Below, piece by piece: positions 33,547 through 46,098 of a stretch of DNA of 64,000 bases. A program made the translations under genes and the position numbers. Position 1 is the first letter of the stretch. Each line of letters begins with the position of its first letter. The notes under the pieces were generated by a model. It made no database searches, was not told the DNA's origin, and saw only the letters and a list, made by a program, of their open reading frames with translations. The DNA is taken from assembly GCF_963678635.1 (NCBI RefSeq), contig NC_087064.1, positions 54,196,338 through 54,260,337 on the forward strand, written 5' to 3'. Origin of the DNA: Symsagittifera roscoffensis (lineage: Eukaryota > Xenacoelomorpha > Acoela > Convolutidae).

Positions 33547-34319
33547 AATTGGGTTTCGGGTATGGATAATTTTGGGGTTTGTTAAAAAAAAAGTTGCCCA
33601 TTAAAAAATTACGTTATCTCGCTTTGATTATACCAAAGGGACATTTTAAGCCTGCATCCTTACTTTTTAAAAAAATTGGCTCGTGAAATATTCTTTCATT
33701 ATGAGCCAATAATGAGAGTTCTCTTACAGGGGTTATAATAAGAATTTTATCGTCGGTGATGCCATATTTTTGAAAAGGCTTTGCACTTGAACAACAAAAG
33801 TATCTTATGATCAACATGTTGCATCCCTATAAGCATACCCACTCTCCATATGTATCCCTTTTGTGTCCCCACTTTCTTAGATTGTTAAATCCAGCTCCCC
33901 CCTTCCCGCTCCAGACGTTATCTTGTAAGCTAGGATATAACGCTGTAGATAGATTATCCATTTCCGCTTATATCAAAATGCAGAATTTGATCGTACTTTT
34001 TGGCATTGCTGATCATATTTTTTTCATTATTTTAAATAAGCTCAACTTCCCCTCCCACATCTTAAGCTGAAGTCTGCAAAAAAGTTATACTTGACAATTT
34101 TTCCTTGATTACTTCGAAAGCGTTTCACAAAAACTTTTCAAATTTGGACCCCAACAATTTCAGTAAGTATGCTTTTCATTTTGAAAAGAAAAGACTTTTG
34201 AGATTCTGAATTTAGTTTTAAAAAGAACAACAATAAAAATTTTACGGCAAATTTTAAAAGGAATGCTAAATTTTTAACTCGGATTGCAAAAAAGTTTTGA
34301 TTGCGTTCTTGCACTAACA
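33547..34319. other. AT-rich intergenic sequence
   Basis: There is a small C/T-rich stretch (33830-33915) and an 87-codon frame at 33807-34070 without a recognised domain. I call nothing here. Confidence 0.4.
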
Positions 34320-34324
34320 ATATT

Positions 34325-34361
<37 letters not shown>

Positions 34362-34385
34362 AATATATATAATATTAATTATTAG
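34320..34385. repeat. AT microsatellite
   Basis: A run of TA dinucleotides interrupted by two AAATA steps, self-complementary overall. A second short TA run lies at 34507-34520. Confidence 0.9.
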
Positions 34386-36081
34386 TGATAGGGGTCAGAA
34401 ATCTGGTGCACACATTTCAAAATGAGTAATAAAAACCAGATTTTAACTTAAATATTTGCAGTCAAATAGAACCAGTTTTACTACATCAAAGCACACGAAA
34501 AGTTCGATATATATATATATGCGAGCAATCAGATTTTTTTCTATAGCTCAATTTTATTAAAGTCGAGTGAAAGCGCCAAATGAAGATTTATTTAGTGAAA
34601 GTATCAAAACATCCTGTCAAACTTCAATGATCATAGCATTGAAATCATTCAGAGGTTTTTATATCGGTAACTTTTCAAAAGATGATTAAAAACGTTATAA
34701 CATAGAGCACGATGGTTTTAGTGGTTCATTCCGCAAATTCAAATTTGTTTTGGTTTCAAGTCTTTGGAGCTTGGAATATCAGAACAGACATTATTTTAAT
34801 CCATCATCTGAGCGAAAAAGCTCAATCGTGAAGTATAGTTTTTTATTTTTTAAAGTTGAGCTCAGGTCTACAACAATTTCCAGATAGCTTTAATGTCTTT
34901 GTGAGAACGTAAAAGTCAAGATTAGCCTGGTACAGCAAACAAATACTTTCTACGTCCTATCTATGTCGATTTGTGGTTTTAGCAAACAAACCATTTTCCG
35001 GTTTGGCTTTGAAGATCGACGAACTATATAGTGCTGGTAATTCTTTAGATTTCGTAGATTTTTGAAATACGATAAAATCTGCGGTCTCTATTGATATTGT
35101 CGTATCGATATAGAAAATTTTTCATTTTGAGACCGATGAACGTTAGTATCTTTAGATTAGAATACACAGTCCATATCCGCTATTAGCAAATTGCTGAATA
35201 TGGTGGCATTGTCAGCAGTGCTGACAGTTGTTTTTCTTATCCTAATTTGGTATTTTTCCCTGATTCGTAAGCGCATGAATTTTACAAAACGAATAATTTA
35301 CGATTAGTTTCCTAATTAATTCAAATACTTTCTAAAAAAGGCTTCAGTAAGTTTTTTTTTCTCTTTTGAAAAAACGAGAGTTAAGTTTCTAAATTTGAAG
35401 AATCTTCTTCGAAAAAAAATGGAAAGGATTAATTACCAAAAAATTGGAATTGTTCCTGGTGCTTGTAAGAAAACTTTGACCAAGATATTGCATTTTTTGC
35501 TCAGGCTTCACACTCAGATTTTATAATTTGTCAGCTCTCAATAAATTAGGCTGTTTTTCACTAGGCATCGAGAGAAAGAATTCGCAGAGCAAAAAAATGA
35601 TATCACGCTCGCTTATATATTCACAGAATAGTCCAAAGCCTAATTTAGACTACTATGCTATAAATTGTTCTATCCTGGAGATCCCCAACCGAAAACATGA
35701 GCAGAGAAAAACTGAATTGAGCAAAGACTCAATGTTTTTTTTTAAATAATATTACACATTTTTTAGCCTATAAAAAAATAAATTTTTATGGGATTGATAA
35801 TGATTCATTTTGTAATTTTTCCTTGTAATTAATTGATACTAAACTACCTACTCAATTGTTGGTAAATAAATATTGGTTTCTTTTTAAATTGATGACGAAA
35901 ACAGTATTTAATTTTGTTACCGTAATTTTTTGCAAAACCTAGGATGACTGCTTGACTTGTGATGCGTGTTTTCTCTGAATGTTTTCCAACCTTATTAAAC
36001 ACCGTGAAAATATCCTAGAATCATAGATTTAAAACTATATAACTAGAAAAAAAAGATTGCTCACATATTAATAATGTATCC
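34386..36081. other. AT-rich intergenic sequence up to the assembly gap
   Basis: No gene or transposon family is recognised. A perfect palindrome with 8-bp arms, TGTCAGCA-G-TGCTGACA, is at 35210-35226. The 73-codon frame at 35528-35749 has no domain. Confidence 0.4.
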
Positions 36082-36281
36082 NNNNNNNNNNNNNNNNNNN
36101 NNNNNNNNNNNNNNNNNNNNNNNNNNNNNNNNNNNNNNNNNNNNNNNNNNNNNNNNNNNNNNNNNNNNNNNNNNNNNNNNNNNNNNNNNNNNNNNNNNNN
36201 NNNNNNNNNNNNNNNNNNNNNNNNNNNNNNNNNNNNNNNNNNNNNNNNNNNNNNNNNNNNNNNNNNNNNNNNNNNNNNNNN
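36082..36281. other. Assembly gap, exactly 200 N
   Basis: Two hundred Ns. The round number suggests a scaffolding placeholder of unknown true size. ORFs spanning it are meaningless. Confidence 0.99.
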
Positions 36282-36289
36282 GTTCGGAC

Positions 36290-36640
36290 AACAAAAGGTC
36301 TTTCTCGCTTATAACAAAAATTTGAAAAGTTTACAGACAGTTATCTCTTTTCGGAAATTTTTTTGAATGGCACGACGTTGCCTATCACGAAAATGAGTTT
36401 TATCAATGTGGGGGATAAATTCGAATTTTCTGTATCCTTTGATTTAGAGATTATCTTCCAAAAAATAATCAGACATTCTTTTCTTAGACCACTTCACAAG
36501 AGAGGAAGTAACAATGAACAAGGATGCATAGCATATACCCAGGTTTTGAAAGTTAGGTTCTTGAAAGAGGGTGAAAAAAAATTATCCTGTTTGCTTCAAT
36601 TTTTTAATTTACCACTTATCGCTCATTCGGCGCCTGATTC
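36290..36640 (+). repeat. Dispersed repeat K, copy 1
   Basis: It aligns with 39350-39700 at an offset of 3034 bases: GAGTTT.ATCAAT.TGG, CAGACATTCTTTTCTTAGAC, ACAATGAACAAGGATGCAT, ATA.ACCCAG.T.TTGAAA, then TCA.TCATTC near the end. The open frame at 36363-36722 is not conserved in copy 2, which is broken by stops, so the repeat is not evidently coding. The two copies are diverged. Confidence 0.7.
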
Positions 36641-36668
36641 TGATCGGGCCGCATCCGACCCCAAAACC

Positions 36669-36694
36669 TTTGCCCCGATACAAGCAGTCTTGTT
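36669..36694 (+). mobile_element. HINE/Helentron-like 3'-terminal fragment
   Basis: TTTGCCCCGATACAAGCAGT followed by CTTGTT matches the last bases of the HINE family (GCCCTGATACGAGCAGTCTTG). The upstream sequence does not continue the family. Confidence 0.55.
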
Positions 36695-36903
36695 TTCCAT
36701 TTACTGCAATTTAAAAAAATAGTTAAACTAAGCTCGGCGCGGATCTGAATTCTGCTCTGAAAGGGGTAGATAATTTCCAAAAAAAATGAAAAATTTCAAT
36801 TTTCAGTCGTTTTTAATTATGTAAACTAAACTGATTTTTCTCCGTCGCAGAGAAATTGTTGGGAAAATTTTTAGAAAAAAAATGTACGATGAAAAGTTAA
36901 CGC

Positions 36904-37320
36904 TGCTTCGGAATACGCTTCTTAAAACTAGTATACATTAGCGCCGAAGAAGCCTATAGAAAAGTATTGAACAGAAAACCAAAAATTGGAAATTTTGTCG
37001 TGCGATTTTTTCAACTATCCTCCAATTCAATCAAAAATTTTAAAAAACGCTATAAGAAAACAAATCAAGATTTTTTTGTAATAATCAATTTTTTTTTCAA
37101 GCGCTTCTTTGGCATGCGTTTCTTAAAACTAGTATACATAAGCGCTGAAGAAGCCTATAGATTGGTCAGACAACCAAAAGTTCGTCGAAGTCTTGAAGTA
37201 CGAGAGTGGAACACTTGTCATGCGATTTTTTAACTATCCTCCAGTCACCCATAGTTTGTTAAAAAATGCTATAAAAAGCAAATCGAGATTTTTTTGTAGT
37301 TACCAATTGTTTTTTTCTCG
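36904..37320 (+). repeat. Two-unit tandem repeat, about 200-bp period
   Basis: Unit 1 starts at 36904 and unit 2 near 37103. Both carry CTTAAAACTAGTATACAT, then AGCGC.GAAGAAGCCTATAG, CAACCAAAA / AAAACCAAAA, GCGATTTTTT.AACTATCCTCC and GATTTTTTTGTA.T. GCTTCTT at the unit start and AAGAAGC about 40 bases later form a short inverted repeat. Confidence 0.8.
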
Positions 37321-39189
37321 CGCTGACGATATCATCTATAAAAGAAAAAAAATTGAACAAAATTTTTTCATGCTTTAATTCTGACAACGCGTAAAAAGAA
37401 AGAAAAAATTCCAACATATGATTTCATTGAAAAAGAATTACTCTGTATATTGAATTTCGATTTTTGAAAAAATATCATCGGATTTCATCAATCATTACCC
37501 CCCCCCCCTCCCTAATTAATGATAGTTCAACATCATGGGGGTTTGTAGTGTTTTTTTGGTTAATGATGTTTCATGACCTTGTTGGTTAATTTTGTGAGTA
37601 AGAAAATTGGCCGCAGCTAACAGGTGTACCGCTATTTTTGTGATTGTTCAATTCATAGTTTTTGATGCAAATATTAGGCATTATAAAGCTCTAAGATCAA
37701 ATTTTAATTGATGATCTTTTTGTATAATGCTAACAACGCAGACACATCTATATTTTAGTCATACTCCGCATCTTCCTGATTGGTTAAATTCCTTCATTTT
37801 TAGTGCATAATTTTGTCATCACGATTTCTACTGTTTTTCACTTTTTTTGATTAGATGAGAGCAAATCTGGTTCGAAAGGAACAAAAACTTGTTGCAAAAA
37901 GTGGTTAATTAATCATAGTTTTAATTCCTTCTTCAAACCGGATTAAAGGAAAAATTGAAACGTGTGAAAGCAAGTTAAAGTTGTTTTCAGTTAGGTAGCC
38001 AAACTAAAAGTTCATTTAATCTTAAATTTCGCAGTGGAAAGTTAAGCGAGATTGTGCAAAAGATTGCGTGAACTGTGGGCGAGTCAAGTTGCGAATTGGA
38101 AATTTTACTTCATTTAGAGAATTTACTACAAATAATTAGCATGATTCATTCAAAAGTTATATTAAAGTTTTATTCTCATTTTATTCGTTGTTCTCTTAAA
38201 TAAATAGATATTATTTATAAAAAAAATAATTATATTTTATAGATATTTTATAGATATTATTTATAAAATAAATAGACATAGATAGATAGAAGTTAATATT
38301 TTTCTCAATTTTTTTTCGTTGTTCTCAGAAACTATTGCTGAAATCTAAACTGAGAAACACACCTGTAAAATATGGTGGTAAAAATTTATTTTTTAATAAA
38401 ACAAAACTGATTTCATACTAACCAGGGGTCGGGGTCAGAAAAAAATCCATTGGGAAAGTTGTGGGTAATTGCATATAAAATTTTGACGTTTTTATTTCGT
38501 AGGAGTGGCCGAAAAAAGTTCGAGTGCGCGGATGATTTTTATTTTTGCAGGAGTGGTTGTGAAATCGTGGCAAGTATTTTGATTGAGGTTTTGGAGTTAC
38601 TGGTTAAATTTAATATTGTGATGATTTTCCAAAAAAAAGTATTTCTTCAGCCTGGAAGTATTCGTGCGGGATGATAATGGGACGGGAGTTTTTAATGGGG
38701 AAGTTGTTGGTGAGGTCCAGAGAACAGAAATCATCAAATCCGGCAAATGATTGCTACTTAATTCGAAAAGTTGGTTAAATTTTCCAACATATAGTAAGAC
38801 GAGAAAACAGTTATGAAAACGAATTTGAAAACACCTTGTATATACATTCAAGGGACAATATTGCAAACTTTTGTTTTTTAGTTTAGAGAAACGGTTCCAT
38901 TTTAAAATTTTTCCAACAAAAAGTTATATAAGAATATGGAAATTGGGCAAACTCTCTGAACCCAAACTTTTTTTTTGAAAAAGGGAAATTCATAAAACAT
39001 ACTTCAAAGTACCCTTTTTATATCGGGCAAATGAGTTTTTTCCTCGATCAAATGCAGGAAATTTTTCTAGCTTTTGGTGTTTTCTGTTCATTAAATTAGG
39101 ATGTAGCAAGGCAAGTTGGAAACATGCTTAATGAAACAATTAGGAAGTAGCTAGCCGGAACAAAATTTGAAAAACCTCATTTTGAATAA
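37321..39189. other. AT-rich intergenic sequence
   Basis: It contains an 11-C run at 37498-37508 and a low-complexity AT-rich patch at 38197-38290 (ATAGATATTATTTATAAA repeated). The 74- and 89-codon frames near 38450-38866 have no domain. No gene is called. Confidence 0.4.
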
Positions 39190-39277
39190 AAAATCTGGAA
39201 CAACAGAAAAATCTGGAACGACAGAAAATCTGGAACGACAGAAATTCATCCCTCGAAAAATCTAGAACGACAGAAAA
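39190..39277 (+). repeat. Short tandem repeat, about 18-bp unit
   Basis: There are four copies of AAATCTGGAACGACAGAA-like units, the last separated by a short spacer. Confidence 0.85.
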
Positions 39278-39349
39278 AAAATAATTGAAAATCTTACAAG
39301 GTTTGAATTCAAAAAACAGGTGGTATTTGATTTGACGAACTATTCAGGG

Positions 39350-39700
39350 AAAAACAGGTCTTGATCGCTGCTACCAAAAAATGGAACAAATTTAGAGACA
39401 TTTAGTTTTGAGTGGAAACACATTGCTGGTCTCGATTATGAGTTTCATCAATATGGCAGAGAAAAATCGAAACTTCTGTACCCAAGATCTCTCATAAAAT
39501 AGCCAGACATTCTTTTCTTAGACTACTTCAGAAACAAAGAGGTGACAATGAACAAGGATGCATGATATACACCCAGATCTTGAAAAATCAGACCTTGAAA
39601 AACCTCAAAAGATTCATGAGGGCCGCTAAAATTTAATCTGATTGCTTCACTTATTTTAGTTACCAGTGATCACTCATTCCACGTGCCTGTTTCTGCCCAT
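39350..39700 (+). repeat. Dispersed repeat K, copy 2
   Basis: It is the partner of 36290-36640, in the same orientation, with stops in the frame that is open in copy 1. Confidence 0.7.
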
Positions 39701-39829
39701 TCTTCTACACTCTAAAGATTATTTGTCTCTTTTGGATGGCTCGAAATGAACAGTGTGGTGATTTTTTAAATTTTCGGATCAGACCGCAACTATTGTTAAA
39801 ATTCAAAATTGGCTGAAAAAAGTAGCTTT

Positions 39830-39833
<4 letters not shown>

Positions 39834-39873
<40 letters not shown>
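39834..39873 (+). repeat. Poly(A) run of 40 bases
   Basis: Forty consecutive A followed by C and eight T. No retrotransposon or processed gene is visible upstream. It could be a slippage tract or an assembly or sequencing artefact. Confidence 0.9.
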
Positions 39874-39875
<2 letters not shown>

Positions 39876-40321
39876 TTTTTTTGTTAAGGAGAAATGTCAG
39901 CTAATATGAAAAAAAAAAGAAACCGGTTGATACCTTTCCTATAGTTTTTCTGTAATAACAGTTCGTGCTAAAGCTGTTCCTTCTAATTTTGGAACCAAAT
40001 ACTGTCTCAATACTTATTTGACGAATCCATTTGCTACTGTCCATTCATTTGACGTTGAAATTAATCCTTTTAAATCCAATAATTGATTCAAATCACAAAA
40101 ACATAGCCAAACTCAATAGCTTAGCAGAAAAAAAAACAATTCAAAAACATCATTCGAAAACATTTCACGCATGAATGAAAAAATCATTTGTTGTTCCATT
40201 CCGTTGAATTTTTTTCTAATAATTTTTTGCGATTTTGAATTACTACTCCTATCAAAATATCAACTTAAGTCAGCATTGTCATTTTTTGCTCGTGCGCTCA
40301 TGCTCGTTTTGTGATACTTTT

Positions 40322-40337
40322 ACGTCAACCGGGGTTG
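40322..40337. mobile_element. Family B terminal fragment
   Basis: ACGTCAACCGGGGTTG resembles the B right end (GGTCAACCCGGGTTG). No B interior could be traced around it. Confidence 0.35.
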
Positions 40338-40425
40338 TTTCTTGATTAATATGGTTTCCGTACCTTATCAAACGGTTTTAATGCATATTTTTTGTTTGAA
40401 TATTCCGTTTTGTTTTCTTTGAAAA

Positions 40426-40489
40426 AATTTGAGCAAAGCACAAATTTGAGCAAAGCAAAATTTGAGCAAAGCACAAATTTGAGCAAAGA
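40426..40489 (+). repeat. Short tandem repeat, about 17-bp unit
   Basis: AATTTGAGCAAAGCAC occurs four times in succession with small length variation. Confidence 0.88.
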
Positions 40490-40798
40490 AAATCTAGAAT
40501 TATTAGGAGTGAAATCTAGCATTTTATTTGCTTCACAAATTCGTCGTGTTTCGATTTAGACTTTAATTCTATACATAGTCTGCTTTTTGAAATTCTATAC
40601 GAGATCAAATTTGTCATCATTATAAAAAAAGAAAAATTTACTGAAGGTCAAAATCTGTCGTAAGAAAAGTCTGCCTTACAGTCTTGCAACAAGATTTAAG
40701 TTGTCTAAACTTTTTTCAACCAGTTTTGAATCGACTGAATTTTTTGTCGAAATGAGCGCACGATCATTTAAATCACAATTTCTCGCATAATTCGATCA
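40490..40798. other. AT-rich sequence bordering the satellite
   Basis: No recognised feature. Single-copy-looking sequence grades into a partial, internally deleted satellite monomer at about 40799. Confidence 0.4.
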
Positions 40799-43700
40799 TT
40801 CTGCTAGAGAGCTTTTGAATTTCTATAGAGATGTTTGATACGGTCTGCTAGAGGTTGAGGTGCGAAAGATTCTAGTTGGTTTTTGAATTTCGAAGAAGAT
40901 TTTTTTGATACTGTCTGCTAGAGGTTTAAGTACCGAAGTTTCAGTTGGTTTTTGACTTTCTAAGAAGATGATTTGCTATGGACTGCTTGAGGTTGAGGCG
41001 CGCAGGATTCTAGTTGGCTTTTGAATTTTTAAGAAGATGTTTGTTACGGTTTGCTAGAGGCTGAGGTGCGCAAGATTCTAGCTGGTTTTTGATTTTCTAA
41101 GACGATGTTTTAAATAAGTTCTGCTGGAGGTTGAGGTGCGCAAGATTCTAGTTGGTTTTTGAAGTTCTAAGAAGATTATATTGATGCAGACTGCTACAGG
41201 TCGAGGTGCGCAAGATTTTAGTTGGATTTTGAATTTCTATGGAGATGTTTTAAGATACGATCTGCTAGACGTTGAACTGCACAGGATTCTAGTTATTTTT
41301 TGATTTACTAAGAAGACATTTTTGATAAGGTCTGCTGGATGTTGAGTTGCTCAGGGTTCTAACTGGTTTTTGAGCTTCTGAGAAATTGTTTTTATATGAT
41401 CTGCTTGATCTTGAACTGCGCAGGACTCCAGTTGGTTTTTGAAATTCTGACAGGTTGCTTTTGATACAGTTTGCTGGAGGTTAACGTGCGCAAGATTTTA
41501 GCTGGCTTATGAAATTTGAAGAAGTTGCTTAAGATAGTGACTGCAAGAGGATTCTAGTTGGTTTTTGAAGCTCTGAGACGTTGCTTTTCATACAGTTTGC
41601 TGGAGGTTGAGGTGCGCAAGATTCTATTTGGTTTTTGAAAATCTAAGAATATAATTTGAAAAGGTCTGCAAGAGGTTGAGGTGCGCAGAATTCTAATTGA
41701 TTTTTGAAATTCTATGAAATTTTTTTCATACGGTCTGCTAGAAATTGGGGTGGGCAGGATTTTAGTTGGTTTTAATATTTCGAAAAAAAATTTTCTTTGA
41801 TAAAATCTGTTGAAGATTGAGCTGCGCAGGATTCTAGTTGATTTGTGAAGCTCTAAGAGGCTGCTTTTGATACGATCTGCTAGTAGTTGAGGTGCACAGG
41901 ATTTTATTTAGTTTTTGATTTTCTGAGAGGTCGCTTTTGATACAGTTTGATGGAGGTTGAGCTGCGCAGGATTCTATTTGGATTTGGTATTTCTAAAAAA
42001 ATGTTTTTGATAAAGTCTGTTGAAGATTGAGCTGCGCAGGATTCTAGTTGATTTGTGAAGCTCTAAGAGGCTGCTTTTGATACGATCTGCTAGTAGTTGA
42101 GGTGCGCAGGATTTTTTTGCTTTTTGAATTTCTATGAAAATATTTTTGATGCGGACTGCTACAGGTCGAGGTGCGCAAGATTCTAGTTGGTTTGTGAATT
42201 TCTATTGAGACCTTTTTTGATATGATCTGCTAGACAATGAATGGCGCAGGAGTCTATTTATTTTTTGATTTACTAAGAAGATATTTTTGATAAGGTCTGC
42301 TAGATGTTGAGTTGCGCAGGGTTCTAACTGGTTTTTGAGCTTCTTAGAAATTGTTTTTATATGGTCTGCTTGGTGTTGAATTGCGCAGGACTTTAGTTGG
42401 TTTTTGAAATTCTCAGAGGTTGCTTCTGCTACAGTTTGCTGGAGGTTGAGGTGCGCAAGATTTTAGCAGGCTTATGAAATTCTAAGAAGTTGTTAAAGAT
42501 GGTGTCTGCAAGAGGATTCTAGTTGGTTTTTGAAGTTCTGAGAGTTTGCTTTTGATACAATTTGCTGAAGGTTGAGGTGCGCAAGATTCTAGTTGGTTAA
42601 TGAAATTCTTAGAAGTTGTTTTAGATAGTGTCTGCTAGAGGATTCTAGTTGGCTTTTGAAGCTCTAAGTGGTTGCTTTTGATACGGTTTGCTAGCGGTTG
42701 AGGTGCGAAAGATTCTATTTGGTTTTTGAAATTCTAAGAAATTGTGTTGAAAAGGTCTGCAAGAGGTTGAGGTGCGCAGGATTCTAAATATTTGTTTGAA
42801 ATTTTATTTTAAAAAAATTTCATACGGTCTGCTAGAAATTGGGGTGCGCAGGATTTAATTAGTTTTAATAATTCTACAATTTTTTTTTGATAAAGTTTGT
42901 TGAAGATTGAGCTGCGCAGGATTCTAGTTGATTTGTGAAGTTCTGAGAGGTTGCTTTTCATACGGTCTGCTAGAAGTTGAGGTGTGCAGGTTTTTATTTG
43001 GTTTTGGAAATTCTTAAAACCTTTGATACGGCCTTCTGAAGATTGAGCTGCGCAGCATTCTAGTTAATCTGTGAAGTTCTAAGAGGCTGCTTTTCACACG
43101 GTCTGCTAGAAGTTAAGATCCGCAGGACTCTGAGTCATTTTTGAATTTCTAAGAAGATGTTATTAATATGGTCTGCTAGAGGTTGAGCTGCGCAGGATTC
43201 TAGTTGGTTTATGAAGTTCCAAGAGGTTGCTTTTGATGCGGTCTGCTAGCGGTTGAACTGACCAAGGTGGTTGGTTTTTAAAGTTCCAAGATGCTTCTTT
43301 TGATACGGTTTGCTAGAGATTGAGGTGCGCAAGATTCTAGTTGATTTTTGACGTTTTATGACGAAGTAATTGATGTGGTCTGCTAGAAGTTGAGGTGTGC
43401 AGGTTTTTGTTTGTTTTTGGAATTTCTTAAAAGAGGTTTTTGATAGGGCCTGCTGAAGATTGAGCTGCGCAGGATTCTAGCTAATCTGTGAAGTTCTAAG
43501 AGGCTGCTTTTCATACGATCTGCTAGAAGTTAAGGTCCGCAGGACTCTAAGTCATTTTCGAATTTCTAAGAAGATGTTACTAATATGGTCTGCTAGAGGT
43601 CGAACTGCGCAGGATTGCAGTTGATTTCTGAAGTTCTAAGAGGCTAATTTTGATACAATCTGCTAGTAGTTGAGGTGCGTAGGATTTTATTTGCTTCTGA

Positions 43701-46098
43701 ATTTCTATGAAATAATTATTGATGAGATCAACTAGAGGTTGAAATGCGCAAGATTCTTAAAAGTTTCTTCTTTTCTTGTACGTTTTTTTCCGATGAGGTC
43801 TACTAGTTGAGGTGCACAGGATTCTAGTTGGTTTTTGAAGTTCTGAGAGGTTGCTTTAAATACGTCCTGCTAGAGATTGAGCTGCGCAAGATTCTAGTTC
43901 GTTTTTGAAGTTCTAGAAGATGATATTTATGCATTCTTCTAGAAGTTGATGTTCGTAGGATTTTTCTTATTTTTTGACTTTCCAAGAAGTTGTTTCTGTT
44001 ACGGTCTGCTAGAGGTTGAGCTGAGCAAGATTCTTGTGAGTTTTTGAAGTTCTGGGAGGTTGCTTTGGATACAGTTTGCTGGAGGTTGAGGTTAGCAAGT
44101 TTTTAGTTGGTTTATGAAATTCTGAGAATTTGTTTTGGAATGGTCTGCTAGAGGTTGAGGTACGCAGGATTCAAGTTGGTGTTTGAAACTCTAAGAAGAT
44201 GTTTTTTCATACGGCCTGCTAGAAATTGGGGTGCGCAGGATTTTAATTGGTTTTAATATTTCTAAAAAAAATTTTGGATAAATTCTGTTGAAGATTTAGC
44301 TGCGCAGGATTCTAGTTGATTTGTGAAGCTCTAAGAGGCTGCTTTTGATACGATCTGCTAGTAGTTGAGGTGCGAAGGATTTTATTTAGTTTTTGATTTT
44401 CTGAGAGGTCGCTTTTGATACAGTTTGATGGAAGTTGAGGTGCGCAGGATTCTATTTGGTTTTGGATTTTTAAAAAAAAATGTTTTTGTTAAAGTCTGTT
44501 GAAGATTGAGCTGCGCAGGATTCTAGTTGGTTTGTGAAGTTCTATGAGGCTGCTTTTGATACCGTCTGCTAATAATTGAGGTGCGCAGGATTTTATTTGC
44601 TTTTTGAAATTCTATGAAAATATTTTTTGATTAGATCTACTATAGGTTGAAAAGCGCAGGATTCTAGTTAGTTTTTTCTATTCAAGTACGTTTTTTTTCG
44701 ATAAGGTCTGCTAGAGGTCAAACTTTGCAAAATTTGATTTAGTTTTTGAAATTCTAGTAGATGCTTTTTATGGGTTCTTCTAGAAGTTGAGGTGCGCAGA
44801 AGTTTATTTAGTTTTTGACTTTCTAAGAAGTTGTTTTTGTTACGGTCTGCCAGAGGTCGACCTGCACAGGATTCTAGTTGGTTTTTGAAGTTCTGAGAGG
44901 TTGCTTTTTATACAGTATGCTAAAGGTTGAGGTGCGCAAGATTCTATTTGGTTTATGAAATTCTAAGAAGTTGTTTTGGAACGGTCTGCTAGAGGTTGAG
45001 GTGCGCAGGATTCTTTTTGGTTTTTGAAACTCTAAGAAAATGTTTTTTCATACGGTCTGCTAGACATTGGGGTGCGCAGGTTTCAAGTTGGTTTTTGATT
45101 TTCTAAGAAGATGGTTTTAATACGTTCGGCTAGATGCTGAGCTGCGCACATTCTAGTTGGTTTTTGAAGTTCTAGTAGATGTTATTTATGCGTTCTTCTA
45201 GATTTTGAGGGCGCAGGAATTTATGTGGTTTCGGAAATTCTAAAAAGACGTTTTTGATACGGCCTCCTGAAGATTGAGCTGCGCAGGATTCTAGTTAATT
45301 TGTGAAGTTCTAAGAGGCTGCTTTTCAAACGGTCTGCTAGAAATTGAGGTAAGCAGGTTTTTATCTGGTTTTTGAATTTCTATGAAAATGTTTTTGATGA
45401 AATTTACTAAAAGCTTGAATTGCGCAGGATTCCAGTTGCTTTTTTAATTTCAAGGACGTTTTTTTTCGATACATCATGCTAGAAATTGAGGTGCGCAGAA
45501 TTCTTATTAGTTTTTGATTTTCGAAGAAGTTGTTTTTGACACAGTCTGCTAGTGGTTGAGCTGCCCAGGATTGTTGTTAGTTTTTGAAGTTCTAAGTTGC
45601 TACTTTTGATACGGTCTGCTAGAAGCTAAGATTCATAGGACTCTGAGTCATTTTTGAATTACTAAGAAGACGTTATTTATATGGTCTGCTGGAGGTTGAG
45701 GTGCGCAGGATTCTAATTGGTTTATGAAGTTCTGAGAGGTTGCTTTTGATACGTTCTGCTACAGGCTGAGCTGCGCAAGATTCTAGTTGGTTTTTGAAGT
45801 TCTAGTAGATGCTAATTATGGGTTTTTCTAGAAGTTGAGGTTTATTTAGTTTTTGACTTTCTAAGAAGCTGCTTTTGTTAAGGTCTGCTAGAGGTTGATC
45901 TGCACAGGATTCTAGTTGGTTTTTGAAGTTCTGAGTGGTTGCTTTGGAACGGTCTGCTAGAGGTTGAGAAACGCAGGATTCTTGTTCTCTTTTGAGTTTC
46001 CAAGAAGCTGTTTTTGATACGGTCTGCTAGCGGTTGAGCTGCCCAAGGTGGTTGGTTTTTAAAGTTCCAAGATGCTGCTTTTGATACGGTCTACTAGA
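40799..46098 (+). repeat. Satellite zone 1: divergent monomers, little higher order
   Basis: Neighbouring 70-bp monomers differ at many positions and vary in length (small deletions and T-tract changes). Only short-range duplications are seen, for example a three-monomer copy (about 210 bp) at about 41800 and 42010 sharing GTTGAAGATTGAGCTGCGCA and a GTGAAGCTCTAAGAGGCTGC block. This is what an old, no longer homogenised edge looks like. Confidence 0.8.

Noticed and set aside
35210-35226. Palindrome TGTCAGCAGTGCTGACA as a possible Maf-type site.
   Set aside because: The half-sites are in the wrong order and orientation for the known Maf element (TGCTGA..TCAGCA). A 17-base palindrome without a nearby gene is not evidence of regulation.
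36061-36325. Two ORFs across 36061-36325.
   Set aside because: They consist almost entirely of the N gap.
39834-39873. Poly(A) tail of a retrotransposed gene or LINE.
   Set aside because: No coding remnant, target duplication or retrotransposon similarity is visible upstream. A slippage or assembly tract explains it equally well.
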